Source of the DNA: Pseudomonadota bacterium
GTDB lineage: Bacteria > Pseudomonadota > Alphaproteobacteria > Rhizobiales > Beijerinckiaceae
Direction of reading: 5' to 3'
DNA: 9,568 nucleotides
Assembly (NCBI GenBank): GCA_023452965.1
Contig: JAEXUU010000145.1
Span: 1-9,568, forward strand
Program-made: the position numbers and the translations under genes
Shown: piece after piece, positions 1 through 6,714 of the stretch
Position numbering within the stretch: position 1 is the first letter of the stretch
Layout of the letters: each line of letters begins with the position of its first letter
Notes under the pieces: model-generated
Told to the model about the DNA's origin: nothing
Seen by the model: only the letters and a program-made list of their open reading frames with translations
Databases searched by the model: none

Positions 1-62
1 CCCCCGGCCCCGCGGGGGGGGGGGGGGGGGGGTCGAGCCCGGGCATGATACGAGGCTGGCGC
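1..62. other. Window edge: 19-base G run beside a half palindrome
   Basis: These bases lie 3' of the minus-strand TIGR02302 gene. Positions 14-32 are an unbroken run of 19 G, preceded by a C-rich stretch that contains the palindrome CCCCGCGGGG (8-17). Positions 31-49 read GGTCGAGCCCGGGCATGAT, which resembles 4572-4590 (16 of 19 bases equal) and looks like one arm plus loop of a GCCCGGGC-type intergenic repeat. Where the second arm should follow, the sequence turns into the G run. A sequencing or assembly artefact at a hairpin is the simplest reading. I see no gene here. Confidence 0.6.
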
Positions 63-2753
63 TCAGTTCCGCCGCAGCAGGCGCTCGAGATAGTCGAGCT
101 CTTCCAGCGGTCGCGAGGGATCGCCGAGGCGGCGGCGCAGCTCTTCCAGGATGCGCCGCGCCCGCTGCGTCGCGCTCTCGTCGGCACCGGGCACGCGGAC
201 CCGGCCATCGGCCCAGTCGCGCTGGCGCTGCGGCCGGCCGAGCGGATCGTCGCGGGTGCGCTGCTGAGGCGAAGGCCGTCCCGCCGGGCGCCCATCGGGC
301 TCGCCATAGGCGTTCTCATTGCCCTCGCCCTCGCCGGGCTGGCCCTGCATCTGCTGGGCAAGGTTCTGGCCGCCCTTGCGCAGCGCGTCGAGCGCCCGTC
401 CCTGAGCATCGACGGCATCGCCCTCCTGGCCCTGGCCGAGCTGCCCCTCGGCCTCGCGCATCGCGTCCTCGGCCTCGCCAAGCTCGCCCGGATCGGCGCC
501 CATGCCGCGCATGCGCCGCTGCAGCTCCTGCAGGCGCTCGCGCAGGGCCTGCTGGCGCTGCGACAGGCCCTGCCCCTGGCCCTGGCCGCCCTCGGCGTTC
601 TGGCCGTCCTCGCCCTCGCCATCCTCGCCTTGCTCGCCGGGTTGCTGCCCCGGCTGCTGGCCGCGTTGCCCGCGCTGGCCCTGCTGCCCTTGCTGGCGCT
701 GGCCCTGCTGTCCGGGGCGGGCCTGCTGCTGGCCCGGCCGCTGCCCGCGCTGAGCCCGGTTCTGGCGCTGCTGATCCTGCTGATAGGTCTCGTCGCGCAA
801 TTGCTGCTGCTCGCGCGTCATCCTGTCGAGGTCGCCAAGCGCCTGGTTCATCTCGCGCTGGCGCTGGTCCTGCTGGCCGGGCCGCGCCGTCTTGAGGTTG
901 TTGAGGAGGTTGTTGAGCTCCTCCATCAGGCGCTGCGCCTCGGCCATGTCGCCGCGCCTCGACAATTCCTCGATCCGGTCGAGCATGTTCTGCAGGTCGC
1001 GCGGCGTCACCGTGCGGAAGTTCTCCGGCAGCTGCGCCTGATTCTGCTCGCCATTCTGCTGTTGGCGCTGCATCTGCTGCGCGAGTTCGCGCATATAGCG
1101 ATCCATCGCGCGCCGCATTTCCTCGGTGAGCTTCCTGATCTCCTCCTCGGAGGCGCCCCGCTCAAGCGCCTGCTGCAGGTTCTCCTGGGCGGCGCGCAGT
1201 GCCTTTTCGGCATCGGAGAGATCGCCATCCTCGAGCTGCAAGGCGAGGCCCCACATCAGATCGGCGACCTCGCGCAACTGGTCGTCGCTGCTGGCACGGC
1301 GCAGGCGCTCGCTGATCATCCGCATGGCGAGATAGACCCCGGTTTCCTTCATGAAGCGATCGGGCTCGATCATCAGCGCGTCCATGGCGAGCTGCACGCG
1401 CTTGCGCGTCTCGACATTCATCACCAGCCGGCGGCGCTCCTCGACCAGCGCCTTGGCCAGCGGCTTGCTGAAGACACGCTGCGGCAGCACCACTTCGAGC
1501 GTTTCGCTGCGTCCTTCCTGGCCGGCCTCGTCGCGCGCCAGCAGGCTCATATTGACCTTCGCGCCCGCCCAGGGATGGGCCGAGAAATCGACCGTGCTCT
1601 TCATCTCCTCCTCGCCGGAGGCGGAGGACGGCGCCGGCAGCGTCTGCTTCGGCGCCTCGACCAGCGAGCGACCGGCGGTCAGCGGTCCGGCCCGCGAGAC
1701 GATCACCTCGACGGCGGAGACCCCGTAATCATCCTTGGCGCGGTAGCCGATGCCGAGCCCGCCCTGCACCCCGCTCACCGGCTTGGGAGCCTCCACGAAG
1801 GCGATCTCGGGCTTGGCGTCGATCACCGCGTGCAGGCTCAGCGTCTGCTCCGGGGCGCCGCTGCCGGTGATGCGCAGCGTGCCATCGCCGGCGAGGAGAT
1901 AGCGCTTTTCGAGCACTGCGACGGCCGCCTCAGACGGCTTGCCGGCTCCCGCCGGTGCCGCCTTGTCGTCGGCCGGCAGCGCATCGAGCCGGCCGGTGGT
2001 GGCGACATCCATCGCGCTGCGGCCGGCGATGCGCACGACCACAGTCGACTTCTCGGGAACGTTGAAGCGCGGGCTGGCGAGCCGGGAGAAATCGATCAGG
2101 ATCGGCGGCAGGCGCGTATAGGCCGGCGGGTCGATCCAGGCGTCGATCCGCACCGGTACCGTCGCCGCGGCCGGGCCGCGCCAGTCGAACACCGCCGAGA
2201 GCCGGGGCCAGACCTCATGTCCCGCGATGAAGAAGCCGGTGACGGCCGCAAGCAGTGGCACGGCGCGCAACGCCAACCGGTCACGCCCGGCCATCAGCGG
2301 CCGCGGCGCGCTCACCTTCAGCGCCGCCACATGCTCGCTCTGGCGTTGCAGGTGCAGCTTCCACAGCGCCTGCGAAACTGGATCGCGCCCGCCCACCGCG
2401 AGGCTGTCCTCGAGTGCGGTCGCCGGGCGATGGGCCCCCGCCATCGAGCGGTCGAGCCGCGCCAGCGCCTCGCGCCGGCTCGGCCAGCGGTCGCGGATGA
2501 TCGGCCCGCAGCTCGCGACGAAGGCGGCGGCGAACAGCGCGGCACCGCCGGCCCGCCCCCACCAGGGCAGGTGCAGCCAGAGGCCGAACCATGAGAGTGC
2601 GAGGAAGAGCAGGACGACGGAAATCGGCGCCCAGAGCCGCGGCCAGAGCCGCTCCCAGGCCAGCGACAACCGCGAACCGGCCGCGAGGCGTTCGAGCCTC
2701 CGGCGGATCAACGCGACCGGGTCGAGCGCCGTGCGGCGCGGCTTATCATCCAT
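63..2753 (-). CDS. TIGR02302 family (DUF4175-like) membrane-anchored Gln/Gly-rich protein
   Basis: An 896-residue protein of unknown function. TIGR02302 proteins, as I recall, are about 850 residues long, come from alphaproteobacteria, and have two or three N-terminal membrane helices followed by a long low-complexity outer part; this protein fits. Hydrophobic segments lie near residues 40-61, 64-84 and 161-179. The extracytoplasmic part begins with a WIDPPAYTRLPP stretch (about 207-218) and contains YRAKDDYGV (about 337-345). Residues 430-560 are rich in Arg, Glu, Leu and Met and are probably helical or coiled coil. Residues 649-729 are dominated by Gln, Gly and Arg, followed by a second Gln/Gly stretch near 772-814 and a charged tail ending LEELDYLERLLRRN. 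The ATG at 2753 is preferred because GGAG lies 7 bases upstream. An in-frame ATG at 2786 would add 11 residues, but its only GAGG is one base away. The gene lies 128 bases downstream of lysA and may be read from the same transcript. A role in the cell envelope is inference from topology only. Confidence 0.88.
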   Translation of the reverse strand: MDDKPRRTALDPVALIRRRLERLAAGSRLSLAWERLWPRLWAPISVVLLFLALSWFGLWLHLPWWGRAGGAALFAAAFVASCGPIIRDRWPSRREALARLDRSMAGAHRPATALEDSLAVGGRDPVSQALWKLHLQRQSEHVAALKVSAPRPLMAGRDRLALRAVPLLAAVTGFFIAGHEVWPRLSAVFDWRGPAAATVPVRIDAWIDPPAYTRLPPILIDFSRLASPRFNVPEKSTVVVRIAGRSAMDVATTGRLDALPADDKAAPAGAGKPSEAAVAVLEKRYLLAGDGTLRITGSGAPEQTLSLHAVIDAKPEIAFVEAPKPVSGVQGGLGIGYRAKDDYGVSAVEVIVSRAGPLTAGRSLVEAPKQTLPAPSSASGEEEMKSTVDFSAHPWAGAKVNMSLLARDEAGQEGRSETLEVVLPQRVFSKPLAKALVEERRRLVMNVETRKRVQLAMDALMIEPDRFMKETGVYLAMRMISERLRRASSDDQLREVADLMWGLALQLEDGDLSDAEKALRAAQENLQQALERGASEEEIRKLTEEMRRAMDRYMRELAQQMQRQQQNGEQNQAQLPENFRTVTPRDLQNMLDRIEELSRRGDMAEAQRLMEELNNLLNNLKTARPGQQDQRQREMNQALGDLDRMTREQQQLRDETYQQDQQRQNRAQRGQRPGQQQARPGQQGQRQQGQQGQRGQRGQQPGQQPGEQGEDGEGEDGQNAEGGQGQGQGLSQRQQALRERLQELQRRMRGMGADPGELGEAEDAMREAEGQLGQGQEGDAVDAQGRALDALRKGGQNLAQQMQGQPGEGEGNENAYGEPDGRPAGRPSPQQRTRDDPLGRPQRQRDWADGRVRVPGADESATQRARRILEELRRRLGDPSRPLEELDYLERLLRRN

Positions 2754-2760
2754 TCCGACG

Positions 2761-2764
2761 CTCC
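2761..2764 (-). promoter_or_regulatory. Ribosome binding site deciding the TIGR02302 start
   Basis: On the minus strand this reads GGAG, 7 bases before the ATG at 2753. It directly abuts a perfect 8-bp hairpin (2765-2783). It favours the 896-residue product over the 907-residue one. Confidence 0.55.
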
Positions 2765-2783
2765 GAGCCGCGCTTCGCGGCTC
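2765..2783 (-). repeat. Perfect inverted repeat in the TIGR02302 leader
   Basis: GAGCCGCG (2765-2772), a 3-base loop and CGCGGCTC (2776-2783) form a perfect 8-bp stem made almost wholly of G-C pairs. In the minus-strand mRNA it sits between the upstream ATG (2784-2786) and the GGAG of the preferred start. No T tract follows, so it is not a standard terminator. It may affect translation initiation or protect an mRNA end after processing; both are inference. Confidence 0.5.
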
Positions 2784-2881
2784 CATGCCTCTCAGATGAC
2801 AGCAAGGCTAGCACGGGAATGTGGCATGACCAGCGCCGAAGCGCGGCATCGCACAGGCGCTCCGGGAATCGTGAAGCTGCG

Positions 2882-4171
2882 TCAGGAGAGCCAGGGCGGG
2901 GACCGATCGGTGCCGATCAGCTCCTCATAGCTCTGCCTTGGCCGCGTCACCGCGAACTGATCGCCCTTCACCAGCACCTCGGCGACCAGCAGGCGCTGGT
3001 TGTAGGTCGAGGACATGCTGGCGCCATAGGCTCCCGCGGTCATGAAGGCGATCAGGTCACCGGGCTTCTGCTGCGGCAGCTCGCGCCCGGTGGTGAAGGT
3101 GTCGCCTGATTCGCAGATCGGCCCGACCACGTCATAGGCGACCGCAGCGGTGCCCGGCGCCGGCTCGGCGACCGGCCAGATCTCGTGATAGGCCTCGTAC
3201 ATCGCCGGCCGCATCAGGTCGTTCATCGCCGCGTCGACGACGAGGAACTGCTTGGTCGGGCGCGGATTGAGGTGCAGCACCCTGGTCAGCAGGATGCCGG
3301 CATTGCCGACGATCAATCGGCCCGGCTCGAAGCCGAGCTCGACATCGAGCCCCGCCGTCAGCTTCCCGACCATGCCGGCATAGGCTTCGATCAGGCCGGG
3401 GCCATGATCGAAATCCCGCGGGACTTCATAGGGAATGCCGAGCCCGCCGCCGAGATCGAGCCGGTCGACCCGGTGCCCCTCCTCGCGCAGCGCCAGAACG
3501 AGGTCGCGCATCTTGGCATAGGCCGCCTCGAAGGCGCCGGTCTCGCGGATCTGGCTGCCGATATGCACCGCGAGCCCCATGATCCTGACGCCGGCCATGT
3601 TGGCCGCACGGGCATAGAGCCGGTGCACGTCCTCGAAGGAGACGCCGAACTTGTTGGCCGAGGAGCCCGTCGTGATCTTGGCGTGACCGCCGGCCCCGAT
3701 ATCGGGGTTGACGCGGAAGACCGCCTCCTGGCGCCGGCCGAGCCGCTCGCCGACACGAGACAGCAAGTCGAGCTCGCTCTCGCTCTCGATATTGACCTGG
3801 TAGATCCCGGCCTCGACTGCGAAGGCAAGCTCGCCCTCGCTCTTGCCGACGCCGGAGAAGACGATGCGCTCCGGCGGGAAGCCGGCCGCCAGCGCCTTGC
3901 GGATCTCGCCCTCGGAAACGGTATCCGCCCCTGCCCCCAGCGCCGCCAGCGTCTTCAGCACGCCGAGATTGCTGTTCGCCTTCATGGCGTAGAAGACATG
4001 CGGCTTCCGACCGGGCGTGATCGACGCCATGGCCTGCTCGTAGAGCCGGTAATGCCGCTCGATCGTCGCCGAGGAATAGACGTAGACGGGTGTCCCGACC
4101 TTCTCCGCGATCTCGCGCAGGTCGACATCCTCGGCGAAGAGCGCGCCGTCGCGATAGGCGAAGTGATGCAT
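2882..4171 (-). CDS. lysA: Diaminopimelate decarboxylase
   Basis: A 429-residue, PLP-dependent, fold-type III decarboxylase that converts meso-diaminopimelate to L-lysine and CO2, the last step of lysine synthesis in the cytoplasm. The length is normal for the family. The PLP lysine is in YAMKANSN (Lys64). Other family marks are HIGSQ (203-207), the phosphate-binding GGGLG (241-245), EPGR (282-285), the catalytic cysteine in CESGD (Cys353) and AGAYGASMSSTYNQR (379-393). No key residue is missing. The ATG at 4171 lies 7 bases after the lptM stop with only a weak GAG upstream, so translation is probably coupled to lptM. Lipoprotein-lysA pairs of this kind occur in other Proteobacteria, for example lppL-lysA in Pseudomonas. 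Confidence 0.97.
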   Translation of the reverse strand: MHHFAYRDGALFAEDVDLREIAEKVGTPVYVYSSATIERHYRLYEQAMASITPGRKPHVFYAMKANSNLGVLKTLAALGAGADTVSEGEIRKALAAGFPPERIVFSGVGKSEGELAFAVEAGIYQVNIESESELDLLSRVGERLGRRQEAVFRVNPDIGAGGHAKITTGSSANKFGVSFEDVHRLYARAANMAGVRIMGLAVHIGSQIRETGAFEAAYAKMRDLVLALREEGHRVDRLDLGGGLGIPYEVPRDFDHGPGLIEAYAGMVGKLTAGLDVELGFEPGRLIVGNAGILLTRVLHLNPRPTKQFLVVDAAMNDLMRPAMYEAYHEIWPVAEPAPGTAAVAYDVVGPICESGDTFTTGRELPQQKPGDLIAFMTAGAYGASMSSTYNQRLLVAEVLVKGDQFAVTRPRQSYEELIGTDRSPPWLS

Positions 4172-4178
4172 CGTCAGC

Positions 4179-4442
4179 TCAGAGCAGGGGGTCGAGCACG
4201 AAGGAGGATTCGGGAACCTGGATCACCTTGTTCGTCTTCGCCGGCTTGCCGAGCGGCGAGGCGTCCATGGTGGTCGGCGGTGTGTTCTCGACGGCGCCGA
4301 TCTGCTTGTCCGGCAGGGCGATGGCGTTCTTGGCGTTCGGAGGCGGCTCGAGCGGGCCCTTGCGGCCGCAGGCTGAAAGCGCGAGTCCGAGCAGGCTGGC
4401 CAGCAGAACGGCACGGCCGAGTTTCAGGCGGGAATGCGGCAC
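4179..4442 (-). CDS. lptM: LptM-type outer-membrane lipoprotein (YifL-like)
   Basis: A small lipoprotein of 87 residues. The N terminus has basic residues (RLKLGR), a hydrophobic stretch (AVLLASLLGLAL) and the lipobox LSAC with the lipidated cysteine at residue 25. The family signature CGRKGPLEPP follows at once. LptM in Escherichia coli helps mature the LptD-LptE lipopolysaccharide translocon; the same role here is inferred from the motif. The rest is Pro/Lys-rich and probably unstructured. The frame is open back to an ATG at 4520, but that ATG lies inside a palindromic repeat and would put 26 extra residues before the signal peptide. The GTG at 4442 has GAGGA 9 bases upstream and gives a standard signal peptide, so I chose it. 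A TACACT at 4480-4475 could be a -10 box, but no good -35 accompanies it. Confidence 0.88.
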   Translation of the reverse strand: MPHSRLKLGRAVLLASLLGLALSACGRKGPLEPPPNAKNAIALPDKQIGAVENTPPTTMDASPLGKPAKTNKVIQVPESSFVLDPLL

Positions 4443-4451
4443 GAAAGAAAA

Positions 4452-4456
4452 TCCTC
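4452..4456 (-). promoter_or_regulatory. Ribosome binding site deciding the lptM GTG start
   Basis: GAGGA on the minus strand, 9 bases before GTG at 4442. It supports the 87-residue lipoprotein over a 113-residue product from the ATG at 4520. Confidence 0.65.
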
Positions 4457-4518
4457 GGACGGTGTTCGGACGGCAGTGTAGCGAATGGCGCCGCGGCTTG
4501 CGAGGCTCGTGGGGCGTC

Positions 4519-4590
4519 ATTCTCGGGCGCAGCGAAGCACCGGCCCGAGAATCCCCTTCAAGTGAGGCTCAGGTCAAGCCCGGGCAGGAC
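4519..4590. repeat. REP-like intergenic palindromic element overlapping the argH stop
   Basis: ATTCTCGGGC (4519-4528) and GCCCGAGAAT (4543-4552) are perfect 10-bp inverted arms around a 14-base loop. A second motif at 4572-4590 reads, on the minus strand, GTCCTGCCCGGGCTTGACC. It matches 16 of 19 bases with 31-49 at the window edge. Both resemble extragenic palindromes that I recall as frequent in Rhizobiales genomes; that is recall, not a search result. The argH stop codon TGA (4576-4574) lies in the second motif, so the last codons of argH come from the element. On the argH transcript the hairpin could protect a 3' end or reduce read-through into lptM. Confidence 0.6.
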
Positions 4591-5980
4591 GGGCTCCGTC
4601 CTTCGCCAGCTGCTTCAGCCAGCGCTTGGCCTGGCGCTTCACATTGGCGGGAGCGGTGCCGCCATAGCTCACCCGGCTCTTCACCGACTGCTCGACGCCG
4701 AGCACCGCGAAGACCGCCTCGGTGATCGTCGGCTCGACCTCCTGCATCTCGGCGAGCGAGAGCTTCTCCAGCCCGACGCCCTTGGCCGAGGCGATGCCGA
4801 CGAGGCGCCCGGTGACGTGGTGCGCGTCGCGGAACGGCATCTTCAGCACCCGCACCAGCCAGTCGGCGAGGTCGGTCGCGGTCGCGTAGCCGAGGCCCGC
4901 CGCCTTCTTCATCACCTTGAGGTCGGGCTGCATGTCGCGGACCATGCCGGCGGTCGCGGCAAGGCAGAGCGACAGGGTCTGCACCGCGTCGAACGTGCCT
5001 TCCTTGTCCTCCTGCATGTCCTTGGAATAGGTCAGCGGCAGGCCCTTCATCATGGTCAGCAGGCCCTGGAGCGAGCCGAAAATGCGCCCCGCCTTGCCGC
5101 GCACCAGCTCGGCGGCGTCCGGATTGCGCTTCTGCGGCATGATCGAGGAGCCGGTCGAGAACTTGTCGGAGAGCTTGACGAAGCCGAATTGCGGCGTCGC
5201 CCAGAGCACGATCTCCTCGGCGAAGCGCGACAGGTGCATCGCGCAGATCGAGGCGGCGGACAGGGTCTCCAGCACAAAATCGCGGTCCGAGACCGAATCG
5301 AGCGAATTCGCGGTCGGGCGCGCGAAGCCGAGCGCCTCCGCTGTCATATGCCGATCGATCGGGAAGGAGGTGCCGGCGAGCGCAGCAGCACCGAGCGGGC
5401 ATTCGTTCATCCGCTCGCGGGCATCCTTGAGCCGGCTGCGGTCGCGGGCCAGCATCTCGACATAGGCGAGCAGGTGATGGCCGAAAGTGACCGGCTGCGC
5501 CGATTGCAGATGGGTGAAGCCCGGCATCACCGCACCCGCATACATCTCGGCCTTCTCGGCGAGGGCGAGCTGGAGATCGGCGACCTGCTCGTCGAGCTGG
5601 TCGAGCGCGTCGCGCACCCAAAGCCGCATATCGGTCGCGACCTGGTCGTTGCGCGAGCGGGCGGTGTGCAGGCGCCCGGCGGCAAGGCCGATCTGCTCGC
5701 GCAGATTGCCCTCGATGTTCATGTGGATGTCCTCGAGCGCGCGCGAGAACGTGAAGCGTCCGGCCTCGATCTCGGCCTCGATGCCCTTGAGTCCCTTGGC
5801 GATGACGTCCACGTCGTCCTGCGTCAGGATCCCGGTCGCGGCCAGCATGGCCGCATGCGCGAGCGAGCCCCTGATGTCCTGACGCCACAGGCGCTGGTCG
5901 AAATCGATGGAGGCGTTGATCTCCTCCATGATGGCGTCTGGACCTGTGGCGAAACGCCCACCCCACATGCGGTTGCTCAC
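4574..5980 (-). CDS. argH: Argininosuccinate lyase
   Basis: A 468-residue cytoplasmic enzyme of the fumarase/aspartase superfamily that splits argininosuccinate into arginine and fumarate, the last step of arginine synthesis. It starts (V/M)SNRMWGGRF, typical for ArgH. The three conserved superfamily regions are present: [12 protein letters not shown] (106-117), [10 protein letters not shown] with the catalytic His157, and the flexible loop [11 protein letters not shown] (277-287) holding the catalytic serine and lysine. The C-terminal YGGTAP is also usual. The frame is open upstream to 6196, but that would overlap most of the tlpA 5' end in antisense. GTG at 5980 has AGGA 9 bases upstream and fits family length, so I chose it. 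The alternative ATG at 5968 is four codons further in. The last residues (ARA) are encoded by an intergenic repeat motif. The gene is divergent from tlpA and 131 bases upstream of lptM. Confidence 0.96.
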   Translation of the reverse strand: MSNRMWGGRFATGPDAIMEEINASIDFDQRLWRQDIRGSLAHAAMLAATGILTQDDVDVIAKGLKGIEAEIEAGRFTFSRALEDIHMNIEGNLREQIGLAAGRLHTARSRNDQVATDMRLWVRDALDQLDEQVADLQLALAEKAEMYAGAVMPGFTHLQSAQPVTFGHHLLAYVEMLARDRSRLKDARERMNECPLGAAALAGTSFPIDRHMTAEALGFARPTANSLDSVSDRDFVLETLSAASICAMHLSRFAEEIVLWATPQFGFVKLSDKFSTGSSIMPQKRNPDAAELVRGKAGRIFGSLQGLLTMMKGLPLTYSKDMQEDKEGTFDAVQTLSLCLAATAGMVRDMQPDLKVMKKAAGLGYATATDLADWLVRVLKMPFRDAHHVTGRLVGIASAKGVGLEKLSLAEMQEVEPTITEAVFAVLGVEQSVKSRVSYGGTAPANVKRQAKRWLKQLAKDGARPARA

Positions 5981-6010
5981 GGCGATCTTTCCTGCTCTTG
6001 AGGACGCACG
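5981..6010. promoter_or_regulatory. 30-base divergent gap between argH and tlpA with both ribosome binding sites
   Basis: The argH GTG (5980) and tlpA ATG (6011) are separated by only 30 bases. The gap holds AGGA for argH on the minus strand (5993-5990) and GAGGA for tlpA on the plus strand (6000-6004, 6 bases from the ATG). There is no room for two promoters, so each promoter must lie in the other gene's coding sequence, and the two 5' leaders must overlap in antisense. I could not pick out a clear -35/-10 pair for either gene. Confidence 0.7.
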
Positions 6011-6637
6011 ATGACGTCTCGTTCGAAAATGGCGGTGGCCCTCGGCGCGCTGGTTCTGGTCGCGCTCGGCGGCGTGGCCGCCTTCTACTCCGGGCAGGGC
6101 GGAGCCGGCAATTCCACTTGCAGCGCCGCGACGACGAAGCTCGCGCAGCTGCGGCCGCTGGTGAAGGGCGAAGTCGCCGGCATCCAGGTGCCGCAACGGT
6201 CGGCGCCGGTGCCGGACCTCGCCTTCAACGGCCCCGATGGCAAGCCGACGAGCCTCTCGGCCATGCGCGGGCGCACCGTGCTGGTCAATCTCTGGGCGAC
6301 CTGGTGCCCGCCCTGCCTGCTCGAGATGCCGGCGCTGGCGAAGCTCCAGAAGACGCTCGGCGGCCCGGATTTCGAGGTCGTCACCGTCAACATCGACACC
6401 CGCAACCTCGACAAGCCCAAGGAGTGGCTGGCGAAGAAGGACGTTGTCGGCCTCAGCTACTATGCCGACCCCGAGGCCAAGGTCTTCCAGGACTTGCGCG
6501 CCGCCAAGAAGGCGGAGGGAATGCCGGTGAGCCTGCTGGTCGATCCGCAGGGGTGCGAGCTCGCGACATTGCAGGGGCCCGCCGAATGGGCCGGCCCGGA
6601 CGCCCTGGCCCTGATCCGGACGGCGCTCGGCCGCTGA
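6011..6637 (+). CDS. tlpA: TlpA-like membrane-anchored thiol-disulfide oxidoreductase
   Basis: A 208-residue thioredoxin-fold protein. Residues 8-25 form an N-terminal membrane anchor with basic residues before it, which puts the thioredoxin domain in the periplasm. The redox motif is WCPPC (98-102) in [12 protein letters not shown], and the cis-proline is in GMP (Pro172). Two further cysteines, Cys37 and Cys182, have the same spacing relative to the active site as the structural disulfide that I recall for Bradyrhizobium TlpA (Cys10-Cys155, active site Cys72/Cys75 in the soluble domain). In that organism TlpA reduces proteins needed to load copper into cytochrome aa3 oxidase; the same role here is inferred. 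GAGGA 6 bases upstream supports the ATG at 6011. The gene is divergent from argH and is followed after 77 bases by a carbamoyltransferase gene that appears unrelated. Confidence 0.92.
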   Translation: MTSRSKMAVALGALVLVALGGVAAFYSGQGGAGNSTCSAATTKLAQLRPLVKGEVAGIQVPQRSAPVPDLAFNGPDGKPTSLSAMRGRTVLVNLWATWCPPCLLEMPALAKLQKTLGGPDFEVVTVNIDTRNLDKPKEWLAKKDVVGLSYYADPEAKVFQDLRAAKKAEGMPVSLLVDPQGCELATLQGPAEWAGPDALALIRTALGR

Positions 6638-6660
6638 GCCCAGCGGGGCCTGACCGGCCT

Positions 6661-6705
6661 CAACATTGTCCCAACATTGCCTCTGCCGGCCCGGTGCTCC
6701 ATAAA
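6661..6705 (+). promoter_or_regulatory. Possible promoter and direct-repeat operator for the carbamoyltransferase
   Basis: CAACATTG occurs twice, at 6661-6668 and 6672-6679, with an 11-base period close to one DNA turn. TTGCCT (6677-6682) and CATAAA (6700-6705) have a 17-base spacer and match four of six bases each of the sigma-70 boxes. The predicted transcript start would fall near 6711-6714, at or just before the ATG at 6715. The repeat overlaps the -35 region, where a regulator could bind. All of this is inference from a short stretch. Confidence 0.35.
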
Positions 6706-6714
6706 CCCGTCGGC

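Noticed and set aside
45..2594. An 849-codon open frame antisense to the TIGR02302 gene
   Set aside because: It is Leu/Ala-rich with no recognisable domain and lies opposite a gene with a clear family match. High G+C makes stop codons rare in antisense frames.
4475..4503. Minus-strand promoter for lptM-lysA using TACACT as the -10 box
   Set aside because: The best -35 at proper spacing matches only three of six bases. It is kept as a remark under lptM and not listed as a feature.
4443..4520. N-terminal extension of LptM to the ATG at 4520
   Set aside because: That ATG lies inside a palindromic repeat, has no good ribosome binding site, and would place 26 residues before the signal peptide. 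GTG at 4442 with GAGGA is better.
3185..6001. A 938-codon plus-strand open frame crossing lysA, lptM and argH
   Set aside because: It runs antisense through three recognised genes and their intergenic gaps, is rich in Arg, His, Asp and Gly, and shows no domain. It is a composition shadow.
5981..6196. N-terminal extension of ArgH to the ATG at 6196
   Set aside because: It would overlap the tlpA coding region in antisense and add 72 residues not typical of ArgH. GTG at 5980 has a ribosome binding site and fits family length.
5998..6714. Upstream extension of the carbamoyltransferase frame, suggesting an 820-residue fusion
   Set aside because: The extension is the out-of-frame reading of tlpA, is Arg/Gly/Ala-rich, and the family N terminus begins exactly at the ATG at 6715.
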